A DNA stretch of 64,000 nucleotides from Parvibaculum sp. (GTDB lineage: Bacteria > Pseudomonadota > Alphaproteobacteria > Parvibaculales > Parvibaculaceae): NCBI RefSeq assembly GCF_030694575.1, contig NZ_JAUYUS010000100.1:62001-126000 (forward strand), given 5' to 3'. The notes under the pieces were generated by a model, which had not been told where the DNA came from, made no database searches, and saw nothing but the letters and a program-made list of their open reading frames with translations. Positions 1-8,930 of the stretch are shown piece after piece (position 1 is the first letter of the stretch; every line of letters starts with the position of its first letter). A program made the translations under genes and the position numbers.

Positions 1-468
1 GACGGCACCTACGCCAATCTGAAAGACCCGGAAGAGCTTTTCGACATCGGCCTCAACCGCGCCGTCGCCGTCCTCGCCGAAAAGATCGTCCGCGCCGAGG
101 AGCGCGCCGGCAAAATCCTGAAGGAACTGGGCGAGCATCCCGACACCGGCAAGCCCGTGCAGGTCCGCGAAGGCAAATACGGCCCCTACATCAAGCACGG
201 CTCGACCAACGCGACGCTGCCCAAATCCGCCGATCCTTCCGCCGTAACGCTGGAAGAAGCATTGGCTCTCGTCGCCGAAAAAGACGCGAAGAGCGGCAAG
301 AAGAAACCCGCTGCGAAGAAGGCGGCGAAAAAGCCCGCCGCCGAAAAGAAACCGGCCGCGAAGAAAGCGCCAGCGAAAAAGAAAGCGCCGGCGAAGAAGA
401 AGGCGCCGGCGAAAAAACCGGCGGCGAAAGCAAGGAAGACCGACAAAGCCTCCGAACTGGCGGATTGA
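1..468 (+). CDS. topA: DNA topoisomerase I, C-terminal part (5' end outside window)
   Basis: The open frame runs in from the left edge and stops at 466-468. It encodes the end of a type IA topoisomerase, which relaxes negatively supercoiled DNA. The visible part holds a topoisomerase C-terminal repeat module (motif EGKYGPYIKHG near nt 172-204), typical of bacterial TopA C-domains. From about nt 286 to 459 the protein becomes an Ala/Lys/Pro tail built from short AAKK- and APAKKK-type units, resembling eukaryotic histone H1 or bacterial H1-like tails. Such tails are known on some high-GC bacterial TopA proteins and probably bind DNA non-specifically. The catalytic tyrosine domain is outside the window, so the assignment rests on the C-domain and on rnr as the downstream neighbour. 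rnr starts only 3 nt after the stop, so the two are probably co-transcribed. Confidence 0.9.
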   Translation, partial: DGTYANLKDPEELFDIGLNRAVAVLAEKIVRAEERAGKILKELGEHPDTGKPVQVREGKYGPYIKHGSTNATLPKSADPSAVTLEEALALVAEKDAKSGKKKPAAKKAAKKPAAEKKPAAKKAPAKKKAPAKKKAPAKKPAAKARKTDKASELAD

Positions 469-471
469 CCT

Positions 472-2832
472 TTGCCCTCACGCAAGCCCCCGAAAAAGAC
501 CGGCCCCGCACAAAAGGACACCGGCTCGAAAAAGAAAGCCCGAGGCCTTCCCTCGCGTGAGGAAGTGCTTGCCTTTCTCGCCGACAATCCGGGCAAGACC
601 GGCAAGCGCGAGATCGGCCGCGCCTTCGGCGTGAAGGGCGACGACCGTATCGGCCTGAAGCAGATGCTGAAGGCCATGTCGGACGAAGGCCTGATCGCGA
701 AGGACGAAACGAAAAGCCTCCGCCGCGTCGGCGAGATGCCGCCCGTCACCGTGATCGAGATCACCCACACCGACACCGACGGCGAACTGATCGCGCGTCC
801 CGTCTCCTGGCCCGGCGAAGACCCCGCCCCGCTCATCGTCATCGCGCCGGACACGCGCCGCCGCGGCAAGCACGAAGTCGACGAACCGCCCGCCGGTGTC
901 GGCGACCGCGTCCTCGCCCGCGTCGCCAAATCGGACGACGAAACCTATCCTTACGAGGCGCAGATCATCCGCCGCGTCGGCAAGGGCGCGGAGCGCGTCC
1001 TCGGCCTCTTCCGCCACGCCCCGAAAGCCAAAACCGCGCGCCTCATTCCCGTCGACAAGAAGATGCGCGTCGAATTCGAGATCGCCGTCGAGGACATCGG
1101 CGACGCCGAGGACGGCAGCCTCGTCCTCGCCGAAACCATCCCCGGCAAGCGTTACGGCGTCCCGCGCGCGCGCGTCCGCGAAGTCTTCGGCGACATCGCC
1201 GACCCGCGCTCCATCAGCCTCATTGCCATCCACACTCACGGCATCCCGGATGCCTTCCCGGATGCCGTCATCGCCGATGCCGAGGCCGCGAAGCATCACG
1301 GCCTCAAGGGCCGCACCGACCTGCGCGACATCCCCCTCATCACCATCGATCCCGTCGATGCGCGCGACCATGACGACGCCGTCTGGGCGGCGCCGGACGA
1401 CGATCCGAAAAACGAAGGCGGCATCGTCGCCATCGTCGCCATCGCCGACGTCGCGGCTTACGTTCGCCCCAACTCGCCGATGGACCGCGAAGCTCTGAAG
1501 CGCGGCAACTCCACCTATTTCCCGGACAGCGTCGTGCCGATGCTGCCCGAGCGCATCTCCAACGACCTCTGCTCGCTGATCGAAAAGGAAGACCGCGCCT
1601 GCCTCGCCGTCCGCATGACCTTCGACCGCAACGGCAACAAGCGCGGCCACGATTTCATCCGTGGCCTGATGAAGTCCGCCGCCAGCCTGAGCTACAAGCA
1701 GGTCCAGCAGGCGATCGACGGCCATCCCGACGACGCCACCGGCCCCCTGCTCGAACCCGTGCTGAAGCCGCTATGGGCCGCCTACAAAATTCTCGTCGAG
1801 GCCCGCGAGGCACGCGGCCCCCTCGACCTCGACCTCCCCGAATACAAGATCGACATCGACGAAAAAGGCGGTGTCGGCGGCATCCGCGTCGGCGAGAAAT
1901 TCGAATCCATGAAACTCATCGAGGAGTTCATGATCCAGGCGAATGTCTGCGCCGCCGAAACCTCGGAGGCCCAGCGCCGCGCCGTCATCTACCGCATCCA
2001 CGACGCGCCCTCCCGCGAGAAGCTCGTCGCGCTCGCCGAATTCCTCGCTACGCTGAACCTGAGCTTCGCCAAGGGCGAGAACATCCGCCCGGCGAACTTC
2101 AACCGCATCCTGAAAGCCGTCGACGGCACCGAGCATGACCAGATCGTCTCCGACGTCGTGCTGCGCTCGCAGGCGCAGGCAATCTATTCGCCGGAGAACA
2201 TCGGCCATTTCGGCCTCAACCTCCGCCGCTACGCGCATTTCACCTCGCCCATCCGCCGCTACGCCGACCTCACGGTCCACCGCGCGCTGATCGCCGGCCT
2301 CGGCCTCGGAAAAGACGGCCAGCACGACGACGAAGCCGCCTCCCTCGTCGAAATCGCCGAACACATCTCCACCACCGAGCGCCGCTCCATGCTCGCCGAG
2401 CGCGACTCGAAGGACCGTTTCATCGCCGCCTTCCTCGAAGCCCGCATCGGCGCAGAGTTCCGCGGCCGCGTCGCCGGCGTCACGCGCTTTGGCCTCTTCG
2501 TGAAACTGGACGATACCGGCGCCGACGGTTTCGTGCCGATCTCGACGCTCGGCGGCGATTTCTACCACCACGACGAAATCCTCCACGCGCTGACCGGCGA
2601 GCGCACCGGCAAAACCTACCGCCTTGGCGATCTCGTCCTCGTCCGCCTGGAGGAAGCCGTCCCCATCACCGGCGGCATGCGCTTCGCGCTCCTCGAAGGC
2701 GGCAGCGAAGGCAAGCCCACCGGGCCCCGTCCCCGCACCGGCCGCCGCCCTGTCGGCAGCGCCCCCCGCTCCGGCCACAAGCCTGGCGAGAAGAACAGGA
2801 AGCCCAAATCTTCCCCCCGCAAGCGCCGCTGA
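472..2832 (+). CDS. rnr: ribonuclease R (RNase II/RNB family 3'-5' exoribonuclease)
   Basis: This 786-residue protein has RNase R architecture: a basic N-terminus, a winged-helix-like segment (about residues 28-85), cold-shock/OB domains, the RNB catalytic domain with the acidic motif DPVDARDHDDA (about residues 292-302), the late motif RRYADLTVHR (about 595), an S1 domain (about 663-735), and a basic Pro/Arg/Lys tail. The enzyme processively degrades structured RNA and takes part in rRNA and tmRNA-linked quality control. The start used is TTG at 472, 3 nt after the topA stop. No better ATG exists before the winged-helix region, so translation may depend on coupling to topA. Length matches the family (about 750-815 residues). 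Confidence 0.95.
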   Translation: MPSRKPPKKTGPAQKDTGSKKKARGLPSREEVLAFLADNPGKTGKREIGRAFGVKGDDRIGLKQMLKAMSDEGLIAKDETKSLRRVGEMPPVTVIEITHTDTDGELIARPVSWPGEDPAPLIVIAPDTRRRGKHEVDEPPAGVGDRVLARVAKSDDETYPYEAQIIRRVGKGAERVLGLFRHAPKAKTARLIPVDKKMRVEFEIAVEDIGDAEDGSLVLAETIPGKRYGVPRARVREVFGDIADPRSISLIAIHTHGIPDAFPDAVIADAEAAKHHGLKGRTDLRDIPLITIDPVDARDHDDAVWAAPDDDPKNEGGIVAIVAIADVAAYVRPNSPMDREALKRGNSTYFPDSVVPMLPERISNDLCSLIEKEDRACLAVRMTFDRNGNKRGHDFIRGLMKSAASLSYKQVQQAIDGHPDDATGPLLEPVLKPLWAAYKILVEAREARGPLDLDLPEYKIDIDEKGGVGGIRVGEKFESMKLIEEFMIQANVCAAETSEAQRRAVIYRIHDAPSREKLVALAEFLATLNLSFAKGENIRPANFNRILKAVDGTEHDQIVSDVVLRSQAQAIYSPENIGHFGLNLRRYAHFTSPIRRYADLTVHRALIAGLGLGKDGQHDDEAASLVEIAEHISTTERRSMLAERDSKDRFIAAFLEARIGAEFRGRVAGVTRFGLFVKLDDTGADGFVPISTLGGDFYHHDEILHALTGERTGKTYRLGDLVLVRLEEAVPITGGMRFALLEGGSEGKPTGPRPRTGRRPVGSAPRSGHKPGEKNRKPKSSPRKRR

Positions 2833-2940
2833 CGCCCCGCGAAGCAACCCTGCCGCGCGGCAACCTGCCACATTTCGCCGGACACGGATTCCGACCATTT
2901 TAGTCGGGCATCGCCAGACGCTGCATTCCCGGACCCTCAA

Positions 2941-3378
2941 GTGACCGCCATGAGCATTTCGATGGACATGTCAGAGCCCCGCATCTACGAGACGGTCGAA
3001 GCCGCGCCCCGCCCGGCCTTCCCCGCGATCCTGCGCGGCTTCACGGGCCGCTGCCCCGCCTGTGGCAAGGGCAACATGTTCCGCCGCTTCCTCAAGGTGT
3101 CGGATACCTGCGGCCATTGCGGCGAAGAGCTGATGCACCACGAGGCGGACGACGCCCCGCCCTATTTCACCATCATGATCGTTGGCCACATCGTCGTGCC
3201 GCTCATGCTCTGGGTCGAGCTCGCCTATCTCCCGCCGCTCTGGATCCACGCCCTGGTCTGGCCCGCGCTCACGCTCGCCCTCTCGCTCTGGCTCCTGCCG
3301 CGCGTCAAGGGCGCCGTCGTCGGCTGGCAATGGGCGCTGCGCATGCACGGCTTCGACGGCGTGAAGCACGACCTCTGA
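2941..3378 (+). CDS. DUF983 family zinc-ribbon membrane protein
   Basis: This 145-residue protein has two CxxC pairs (CPACGKG and CGHCGEE, about residues 38-63) that look like a small zinc ribbon, followed by two hydrophobic helices (about residues 78-100 and 103-120). This is the DUF983 pattern. The function is unknown; the family is widespread in Alphaproteobacteria and commonly sits beside rnr and Nudix genes, as here. The GTG at 2941 is used, but ATG codons at 2950 and shortly after are equally possible because no clear ribosome site separates them. It is likely in the same transcription unit as topA-rnr. Confidence 0.85.
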   Translation: MTAMSISMDMSEPRIYETVEAAPRPAFPAILRGFTGRCPACGKGNMFRRFLKVSDTCGHCGEELMHHEADDAPPYFTIMIVGHIVVPLMLWVELAYLPPLWIHALVWPALTLALSLWLLPRVKGAVVGWQWALRMHGFDGVKHDL

Positions 3379-3474
3379 CGCCGCGTCCGCCCCGCTTTCC
3401 CCTCCGCGCTGGACTTCCCCTCCCGCCAGCGGGCATCCTGTCTCCAACACGCAATCAAGAGAACAGGACAGGAA

Positions 3475-4242
3475 ATGGCTGAGGAACAACGGGCGGCGTT
3501 CGACCCGAAGAAATCGCGCGAGCAGGAATATCGCGAGACGACGCAGGGCAAGGCCGTGCGCCCGCGCGACGCCTCCACGCTCATCATCGTCCGCCGCGAC
3601 GGCGCGCGCCCGCAGGTGCTGATGGGCCAGCGCCACGCCGATCACAAATTCATGCCGAACAAATTCGTCTTCCCCGGCGGCCGCGTCGACCGCGCCGACA
3701 GCCGCATCCGCCCCGCCGAGGATCTGCGCGCACCCGTCGCCCGCCGCCTCCTCGCCCGCATGAGCGGCAAGCCGTCGGAGCTGCGCGCCCGCGCGCTCGC
3801 CATGGCCGCCATCCGCGAGACCTTCGAGGAAACCGGCCTCGTCATCGGTAAGCGCGCCGCCCTGCCGCAAAAGAGCAAGCACGCCGACTGGAACGACTAC
3901 TTCGCGCAAGGCTTCGCGCCCGCGCTCGGCACACTCGATTTCGTCGCCCGCGCCATCACGCCGCCCTATCGCACGCGCCGCTTCGACACGCGCTTCTTCA
4001 TCGCCGATGCGGAAACGATCCAGGGCGATCCGGCGAAGGTCGCGGGCTCCGGCGAATTGCAGGGCCTCCACTGGCTCACCATCGCCGACGCGCGCGACCT
4101 CGACCTGCCCAACATCACCCGCGTCGTCCTCGACGAGCTGGACGAGCGCCTCGCGCTTGCCACCGCCGCGCAAAGCCGCCGCCACGTCCCCTTCATCTAT
4201 TTCCGCAATGGCAATGCCATCCGCGACGCCATCAAGGATTGA
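3475..4242 (+). CDS. Nudix hydrolase with an expanded Nudix box (first of a tandem pair)
   Basis: This 255-residue protein carries FPGGRVD (about residue 65) and the catalytic half-motif RETFEETG (about 114). In a canonical Nudix box 13 residues separate the glycine from REUxEE; here there are about 44. Similar insertions are known in the NUDT19 type of CoA-diphosphatase-like Nudix enzymes. The exact substrate cannot be told from sequence; a CoA or nucleoside diphosphate derivative is the natural guess. The start ATG follows a purine-rich stretch (aggacaggaa). The next gene, a paralogue with the same expanded box, begins 4 nt after the stop, so the pair probably arose by duplication and is translated together. 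Confidence 0.85.
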   Translation: MAEEQRAAFDPKKSREQEYRETTQGKAVRPRDASTLIIVRRDGARPQVLMGQRHADHKFMPNKFVFPGGRVDRADSRIRPAEDLRAPVARRLLARMSGKPSELRARALAMAAIRETFEETGLVIGKRAALPQKSKHADWNDYFAQGFAPALGTLDFVARAITPPYRTRRFDTRFFIADAETIQGDPAKVAGSGELQGLHWLTIADARDLDLPNITRVVLDELDERLALATAAQSRRHVPFIYFRNGNAIRDAIKD

Positions 4243-4246
4243 CGCG

Positions 4247-4924
4247 GTGACCGTTCAGCCTCCGGTCGCGCGCGGCATCCGCCCGCGCGACGCCGCCAGC
4301 CTCGTCCTGATCGACACCGCGGAGGAAGGCGAGCCCCGCATCCTCATGGGCCGCCGCCACTCGCGCATGAAGTTCGTCCCCGACGCTTTCGTCTTCCCGG
4401 GCGGCAAGCTCGACGCGGGCGACCTCCTCGCGAAACCCGCCACGCCCTTCACCGGCGAAACCGCAAAGCGGATGGAGCGCGCAGCTTCCGCCCGCGCAAC
4501 GGCGCAGGCCCTCGCCATGGCCGCCATTCGCGAAACCTTCGAGGAGACGGGCCTCATCCTCGCCGGCCCCGGCCATGTCGGCACCGATGCCGGCGCCGGC
4601 TGGCAGCCCTTCCTCGAGCGCGGCCTCGCGCCCCGTCTCGACCTTCTCGAAATCGTCGCCCGCGCCATCACGCCGGCCTCGAGCCCGATCCGCTTCCACG
4701 CCCGCTTCTTCGCCGCCGACGCCGCCGCCGCGACCGGCGAGTTGCAAGGCAGCGGCGAACTCGAAGACCTCGGCTGGTACACGCTCACGGAAGCCCTGAA
4801 ACTTCCCGTCATCGACGTCACCGAATTCGTGCTGAACGAAATCGCCCGCCGTCAAACCAACCAAACCCGCCCCCGCATCCCCCTCTACTGCTACCGCAAC
4901 GACAAACCCATCGTGCGCGGCTAG
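4247..4924 (+). CDS. Nudix hydrolase with an expanded Nudix box (second of a tandem pair)
   Basis: This 225-residue paralogue of the preceding gene has FPGGKLD (about residue 49) and RETFEETG (about 94), separated by about 41 residues, again much wider than the canonical Nudix spacing. A longer open frame reaches back to 4007, but that part overlaps the first Nudix gene out of frame. GTG at 4247 sits 4 nt past the upstream stop and places the conserved GIRPRDAASLVLID opening near the N-terminus, where the upstream paralogue has VRPRDASTLIIV. The shared C-terminal signature (iPLYCYRN against VPFIYFRN) supports duplication. The substrate is unknown. Confidence 0.85.
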   Translation: MTVQPPVARGIRPRDAASLVLIDTAEEGEPRILMGRRHSRMKFVPDAFVFPGGKLDAGDLLAKPATPFTGETAKRMERAASARATAQALAMAAIRETFEETGLILAGPGHVGTDAGAGWQPFLERGLAPRLDLLEIVARAITPASSPIRFHARFFAADAAAATGELQGSGELEDLGWYTLTEALKLPVIDVTEFVLNEIARRQTNQTRPRIPLYCYRNDKPIVRG

Positions 4925-4957
4925 GCGACGCAGCAGCGCTCCAACTGAAAACTCCCC

Positions 4958-5046
4958 GTCATTGCGAGGAGCAACGCGACGAAGCAATCCAGGGCGGCAG
5001 ACACTGTGCTTGCGGCCCTGGATTGCTTCGCTTCGCTCGCAATGAC
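4958..5046. repeat. Family A palindromic repeat, complete copy
   Basis: Two complementary arms of about 33-38 nt (4958-4995 and 5015-5046) begin with GTCATTGCGAGGAGC and end with GCTCGCAATGAC. They can form one long imperfect hairpin around a central stretch of about 20 nt. Single-arm copies of the same sequence occur at 16660 and 18055. This looks like a REP-type dispersed element of the kind common in alphaproteobacterial intergenic regions. Confidence 0.85.
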
Positions 5047-5089
5047 GAGTTCTTGCTCCGCGTCTCCGCGCCTCTGCGTACAAAATCTT

Positions 5090-5146
5090 CCCACCCTCCC
5101 CCTGCGGGAGGGTCGAAATTTGCATCGCAAATTTCGGGGAGGGGTA
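5090..5146. repeat. Family B double-hairpin repeat
   Basis: Stem 1 is ACCCTCCC (5093-5100) with GGGAGGGT (5106-5113). Stem 2 is CGAAATTTGC (5114-5123) with GCAAATTTCG (5127-5136), 10 perfect pairs around a 3-nt loop. GGGGAGGGGT closes the unit. The copy at 16444 has the same stem 1 and an unrelated but complementary stem 2. The element lies directly upstream of the MFS gene. Confidence 0.8.
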
Positions 5147-5203
5147 AGCGTTCGGCGAAACGGTGCTATATCTCCCCCGCCGAAGCCGCGAAAAAGAACA
5201 GCA

Positions 5204-6412
5204 ATGCCAGACGGTACCCTCACCATGCTTGGCCCCGACGCCCCCCTCACCCAGGCCGAGCGCAAGCGCAGCCTCGTCGCCGTCATCGCCTGCATCTCGG
5301 TCGTCGGCATGGGTCTCGGCGTGTCGATCCCGCTGCTCGCCCTGATGATGGAGCGCAACGGCGTCCCCGCCTCCATCATCGGCCTCAACACGGCCATGCC
5401 CGCGCTCGCCACCTTCCTGTTCACGCCCTTCATCGCGGGGCTCCTCCGCCGCACCTCGGCCATCTCCTTCCTGCTCGCCTGCATCCTCCTCTCCGCGCTC
5501 GCGATGCCCGCCTATTATCTCTTCCCGAATGTCTGGCTCTGGTTCCCGATCCGCTTCCTGAACGGCCTCGCCTTCACCGGCCTCTTCGTCGTCAGCGAAT
5601 TCTGGATCAACACGCTGGCCGAGGAGAAAAACCGCGGCCGCCTCATCGGCATCTACGGCACCGTCCTCTCCTGCGGTTTCGCCGCCGGGCCGGTCATGCT
5701 CTTCCTCGTCGGCACCGAGGGCTTCGTGCCCTTCGCCACCACCGGCATCCTCATCGCCGCCGCCGCCCTGCCGCTCCTCCTCTTCGGCCGCGGCCTCGCG
5801 CCGCGCATCACCGAAAAACCGAGCCACGCCTTCACGACCTTCCTCGTCGCCGCCCCCGCCGCCACGCTGGCGGGCCTCGTCTATGGCGCGACCGAAACCA
5901 ACATCTTCAACCTGCTGCCGGTCTACAGCGTCCGCATCGGCATGACCGAACAGACCGCCGCCTTCGTGCTGTCGATCTTCGCCGCCGGCAACATCTTCTG
6001 CCAGATCCCGATCGGCCTCTGGGCGGACCGCGTGAACCGCCGCTTCGTTCTCCTCTTCTGCGCAACTGTCGGCCTCCTCGGCAGCCTCGCCATCCCTTTC
6101 GTCGCCGGCTCCCTCTGGCTGTTCGCGCCCACGCTTTTCATCTTCGGCGGCGTCGTCGCCGGACTCTACACGGTCGGCCTCACGCTGCTGGGCGAGCGCT
6201 TCCGGGGCGCCAACCTCGCTTCCGCCAACGCCGCCTTCGTGATGATGTATTCGACCGGCGCCCTCATCGCCCCGCCGCTCTCCGGCGCCGCCATGGACCT
6301 GTGGAACCCCCACGGCCTCATCGTCGCCATGGCCGCCATCTGCGCCCTCTATGTCGCGGTGGCGGGCTGGCGCTATGTTACCGCTCCGCGCCCTGTCCGG
6401 CCGGCAGGCTAG
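5204..6412 (+). CDS. MFS transporter (drug/sugar-type major facilitator)
   Basis: This is a 402-residue, strongly hydrophobic protein with about 12 predicted membrane helices. The first half contains ERNGVPASIIGLNTAMPA between helices 1 and 2, a pattern resembling YcaD-like and other proton-linked MFS carriers. The loop ADRVNRR between later helices fits the MFS motif A remnant. ATG at 5204 was chosen because upstream in-frame sequence back to 5006 runs through repeats A and B and would give an unlikely non-hydrophobic leader; ATG 5225 is an alternative. Substrate is not predictable. It stands alone between the Nudix pair and a GST gene, both on the same strand. Confidence 0.85.
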   Translation: MPDGTLTMLGPDAPLTQAERKRSLVAVIACISVVGMGLGVSIPLLALMMERNGVPASIIGLNTAMPALATFLFTPFIAGLLRRTSAISFLLACILLSALAMPAYYLFPNVWLWFPIRFLNGLAFTGLFVVSEFWINTLAEEKNRGRLIGIYGTVLSCGFAAGPVMLFLVGTEGFVPFATTGILIAAAALPLLLFGRGLAPRITEKPSHAFTTFLVAAPAATLAGLVYGATETNIFNLLPVYSVRIGMTEQTAAFVLSIFAAGNIFCQIPIGLWADRVNRRFVLLFCATVGLLGSLAIPFVAGSLWLFAPTLFIFGGVVAGLYTVGLTLLGERFRGANLASANAAFVMMYSTGALIAPPLSGAAMDLWNPHGLIVAMAAICALYVAVAGWRYVTAPRPVRPAG

Positions 6413-6456
6413 CGCCCCGGCCCGCCGTCATGCTTGCATAGAGCCGGAGGTATCCG

Positions 6457-7107
6457 ATGACGCCAACCATCACCGCCTTTGAAGCCTCGCCCGATCGCGG
6501 CCGGGGTCTCGCGCGCGACACGCGTATCCGTTGGGCGCTGGAAGAAGTGGGCCAGCCCTACGAGGTCCGCCTCCTCTCCTTCGCCGCCATGAAGGAGCCC
6601 GCGCATCTGGCGCTGCATCCGTTCGGACAGATCCCGACCTACGAGGAAGACGGCCTCGTCCTCTTCGAGTCCGGCGGCATCATCCTCCATATCGCGGAGC
6701 ACCATGCGGGCCTGCTGCCGGAAGACGCGCATGCAAGGGCGCGCGCCATCGCATGGATGTTCGCCGCGCTCAACACGGTCGAGCCGCCGATCGTCGAGCG
6801 CGAAGCCACCGGCTACGCCGAGCGCGACAAGAGCTGGTACGAAGAGCGCCTGCCCCTCCTCGACGCCCGCATCCATACAAGACTGAGCCAGCTCTCCGCC
6901 CGCCTCGGCGATGCCGCCTGGCTCGACGGCGCCTTCAGTGCCGGCGACCTCATGATGGTCTCGGTCCTGCAAAGGCTGAAGGGCTCCCCCCTGCTCGATA
7001 AGCACCCCACCCTCAAATCCTACATCGCCCGCGCCGAAGCCCGCCCCGCCTTCAAGCGCGCCTTCGCCGCGCAACGGGCGGTGTTCGAGGCACGGAAGGA
7101 CGGCTGA
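6457..7107 (+). CDS. glutathione S-transferase family protein
   Basis: This 216-residue protein has a thioredoxin-like N-domain with the glutathione-binding cis-Pro segment (PFGQIPTYEEDG, about residues 49-60) and the ESGGIILHI helix start (about 67-75), followed by an all-alpha C-domain. It would conjugate or reduce electrophiles with glutathione in the cytoplasm; substrate unknown. A GGAGG-like site (gccggaggtatccg) lies 8-15 nt before the ATG, fixing the start. It is 44 nt after the MFS stop and may share its transcript. Confidence 0.85.
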   Translation: MTPTITAFEASPDRGRGLARDTRIRWALEEVGQPYEVRLLSFAAMKEPAHLALHPFGQIPTYEEDGLVLFESGGIILHIAEHHAGLLPEDAHARARAIAWMFAALNTVEPPIVEREATGYAERDKSWYEERLPLLDARIHTRLSQLSARLGDAAWLDGAFSAGDLMMVSVLQRLKGSPLLDKHPTLKSYIARAEARPAFKRAFAAQRAVFEARKDG

Positions 7108-7231
7108 CAAGCCTCCGCTTCGGGCCGGACAAACGCGAATCAGGAGCGGCCGCTCACCCGTTAGGGTGGGTTGTCATGCGTCGTCCCGGGCCTAGTCTCC
7201 GGTCTTGCGGAATAAGACCACGGAGCAGGAA

Positions 7232-7702
7232 ATGGCGCAGTTCGATCTGAAGCTGGAACACGTTTTCTCCTACAACGCGACTCTGACGCCGCCGGAACTG
7301 ATCGGCCCGGTCCCCGACAACATTCGCGCGAATATCTACGTCCTCGGAGGAGATGTGTGGACACCGGACGGTACGATGATCGGCAAGGTGAAAGGTGTCG
7401 GCGGCGATTGGCTGACCGTTCGCAGGGACAACAAGGGACAACTCGATGTCCGTGCAACGGTGGAAACCTTCGACGGCGCGCTCCTCTATGTCACCTATAG
7501 CGGCTTCGTCGATCTCGGCGAGGGAGGCTACGACAATCTCCTGAAGGGCAAATTTCCCGCCAGCGCGCAAGTGCGCGCCGCTCCCCAGATCTGCACCTCC
7601 AGCCCCGCCTATGAATGGGTCAACGGCTGCCAGTTCGTGAACATCGGAGAAGTTTCCTTCGACAAAAACCTCATCACCTACGACACCTACGTCATCCGGT
7701 AG
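7232..7702 (+). CDS. DUF3237-like protein
   Basis: This 156-residue protein contains the segments GPVPDNIRANIYVLGGDVWTPDG and RATVETFDGALLYVTYSG in shortened form, plus a C-terminal NIGEVSFDKNLITYDTYVI, a pattern I recognise from DUF3237, a single beta-barrel family of unknown role. An open frame begins at 7205, but ATG 7232 has GGAGCAGGA just upstream and is preferred. There is no signal peptide, so it is probably cytoplasmic. The 124 nt before it contain no other gene and presumably the promoter. Confidence 0.7.
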   Translation: MAQFDLKLEHVFSYNATLTPPELIGPVPDNIRANIYVLGGDVWTPDGTMIGKVKGVGGDWLTVRRDNKGQLDVRATVETFDGALLYVTYSGFVDLGEGGYDNLLKGKFPASAQVRAAPQICTSSPAYEWVNGCQFVNIGEVSFDKNLITYDTYVIR

Positions 7703-7793
7703 AACTACCGGGCTTCCCGGATTCCGCACTTGCCGAGGGCGGCACGATCTTCATCTTCGCGAGCGAGAACGGGAGCGGTGAGGGCTTGGTCCT

Positions 7794-8924
7794 TCAGCTA
7801 AAAGCGGACCGGCGGCGCCACAGCGCAAACCCGGCGACAAGTTGTACAAGCAGCAGAAGGGCTGCGGCGGAAGCGGCCATCCTGCCGGGAAGGCCAAGGA
7901 CGGCCCCCGAGTGCAGGGGCAATGCAAGGTGCCGCAGGCGTTCGGCTGGCGGCGCATCTACCCAGCCCTCGCGCCTGAGCAGCGCGCCCTCGGCTGCATC
8001 GAGATAAAGCCGCTCATCCGGCCGATGCCAGAGACCGCCGGCAGGCACATGCCGGAAATCGAGCCGGTAGCTGTGATGCTGCGGATCGCGACGCAGCTCG
8101 CGCAGGGTGTAATCCTTGCCGTTGTCGGGCAGATGCCGTGCCGCTGCGGCCAGGACGTCATCGAAACCGAGAGTTGCCTCGGCCGGACCGGATACCGGCT
8201 TGTCCGGCGCGCCGAAAATACTGTCATCGAAGACAAGCAGCACAGCCGTCAGCGCGAAAATGGAAGCCGCGCCCGAGAGCCAGAGGCCTCCGGCGCGGTG
8301 TAATTCATAGGCCGAACCCAGCCTGCGCAACGTCCATGCAAAACGCCACCTCGCCCATGAAAAGTTGCGCGGCAGGCTCAGATAGAAGCCTGTCGCGCCG
8401 CTCAGCAGCCACAGAAAGGCGACTGCGCCAAGCACATTCTTGCCGATATCGCCGGCCAGCAGCTTGGTGTGCAGTTCCCGCAGCGTGGGCACGATCGAGC
8501 TGCGCGAAAGCCCCAGCGACTTGTGCGGCCGCCATCCGAGCACCTCGCCGCCCGGATCGAGAAATGCCTCGATTTCGGCGTGCGGCGCCTCCCGCTCTCT
8601 CATCCGCACACGGATCGCAGCGTTTTCATTCAGGCCGAAGCCCAGCCTCGTGACATCGAGCTGCCGGCTCTCCGTGGCGGCCGGAGCCGGTAATGAAGCC
8701 TCGGCGTGCAGGGCGACCGTATCGAGGGGCATAGCCTCTCGATACGGCGCCTCCGTGCACATAAGTGCGGGACTGAGAAGGCATTCGATCTCCTCCTCGA
8801 AGACGAGCACCGTCCCGGTGATGCATTGCGCGCCGAGCAGGACGACGAGCGTCAACCCGAGCCAGCGGTGGATACGCTGATACATGCTCCGCCGGGTCGC
8901 CGCCGCCATGGGGAAGTCGCTCAT
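7794..8924 (-). CDS. PepSY-associated transmembrane protein
   Basis: This 376-residue membrane protein has an N-terminal basic segment, then RIHRWLGLTLVVLLGAQ (helix 1), a large periplasmic loop, FLWLLSGATGFYLSLPRNF (helix 2), a helix around ELHRAGGLWLSGAASIFALT, and a C-terminal helix ending WRRRSAFS. This is the PepSY_TM arrangement, with paired His residues near helix ends (RIHRW, ELHRA). Family members work beside TonB receptors in ferric-siderophore reduction or utilisation at the inner membrane. The gene begins 6 nt after the stop of the TonB-dependent receptor gene, so both probably serve one iron-uptake pathway. Confidence 0.85.
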   Translation of the reverse strand: MSDFPMAAATRRSMYQRIHRWLGLTLVVLLGAQCITGTVLVFEEEIECLLSPALMCTEAPYREAMPLDTVALHAEASLPAPAATESRQLDVTRLGFGLNENAAIRVRMREREAPHAEIEAFLDPGGEVLGWRPHKSLGLSRSSIVPTLRELHTKLLAGDIGKNVLGAVAFLWLLSGATGFYLSLPRNFSWARWRFAWTLRRLGSAYELHRAGGLWLSGAASIFALTAVLLVFDDSIFGAPDKPVSGPAEATLGFDDVLAAAARHLPDNGKDYTLRELRRDPQHHSYRLDFRHVPAGGLWHRPDERLYLDAAEGALLRREGWVDAPPAERLRHLALPLHSGAVLGLPGRMAASAAALLLLVQLVAGFALWRRRSAFS

Positions 8925-8930
8925 CGTTCC

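Noticed and set aside
4232-6313. Long open frame on the minus strand (693 codons) across the Nudix and MFS genes
   Set aside because: It opposes three well-supported genes and runs through repeats A and B. Its composition (Glu, Gly, Asp, Arg rich) is the typical antisense shadow in GC-rich DNA.
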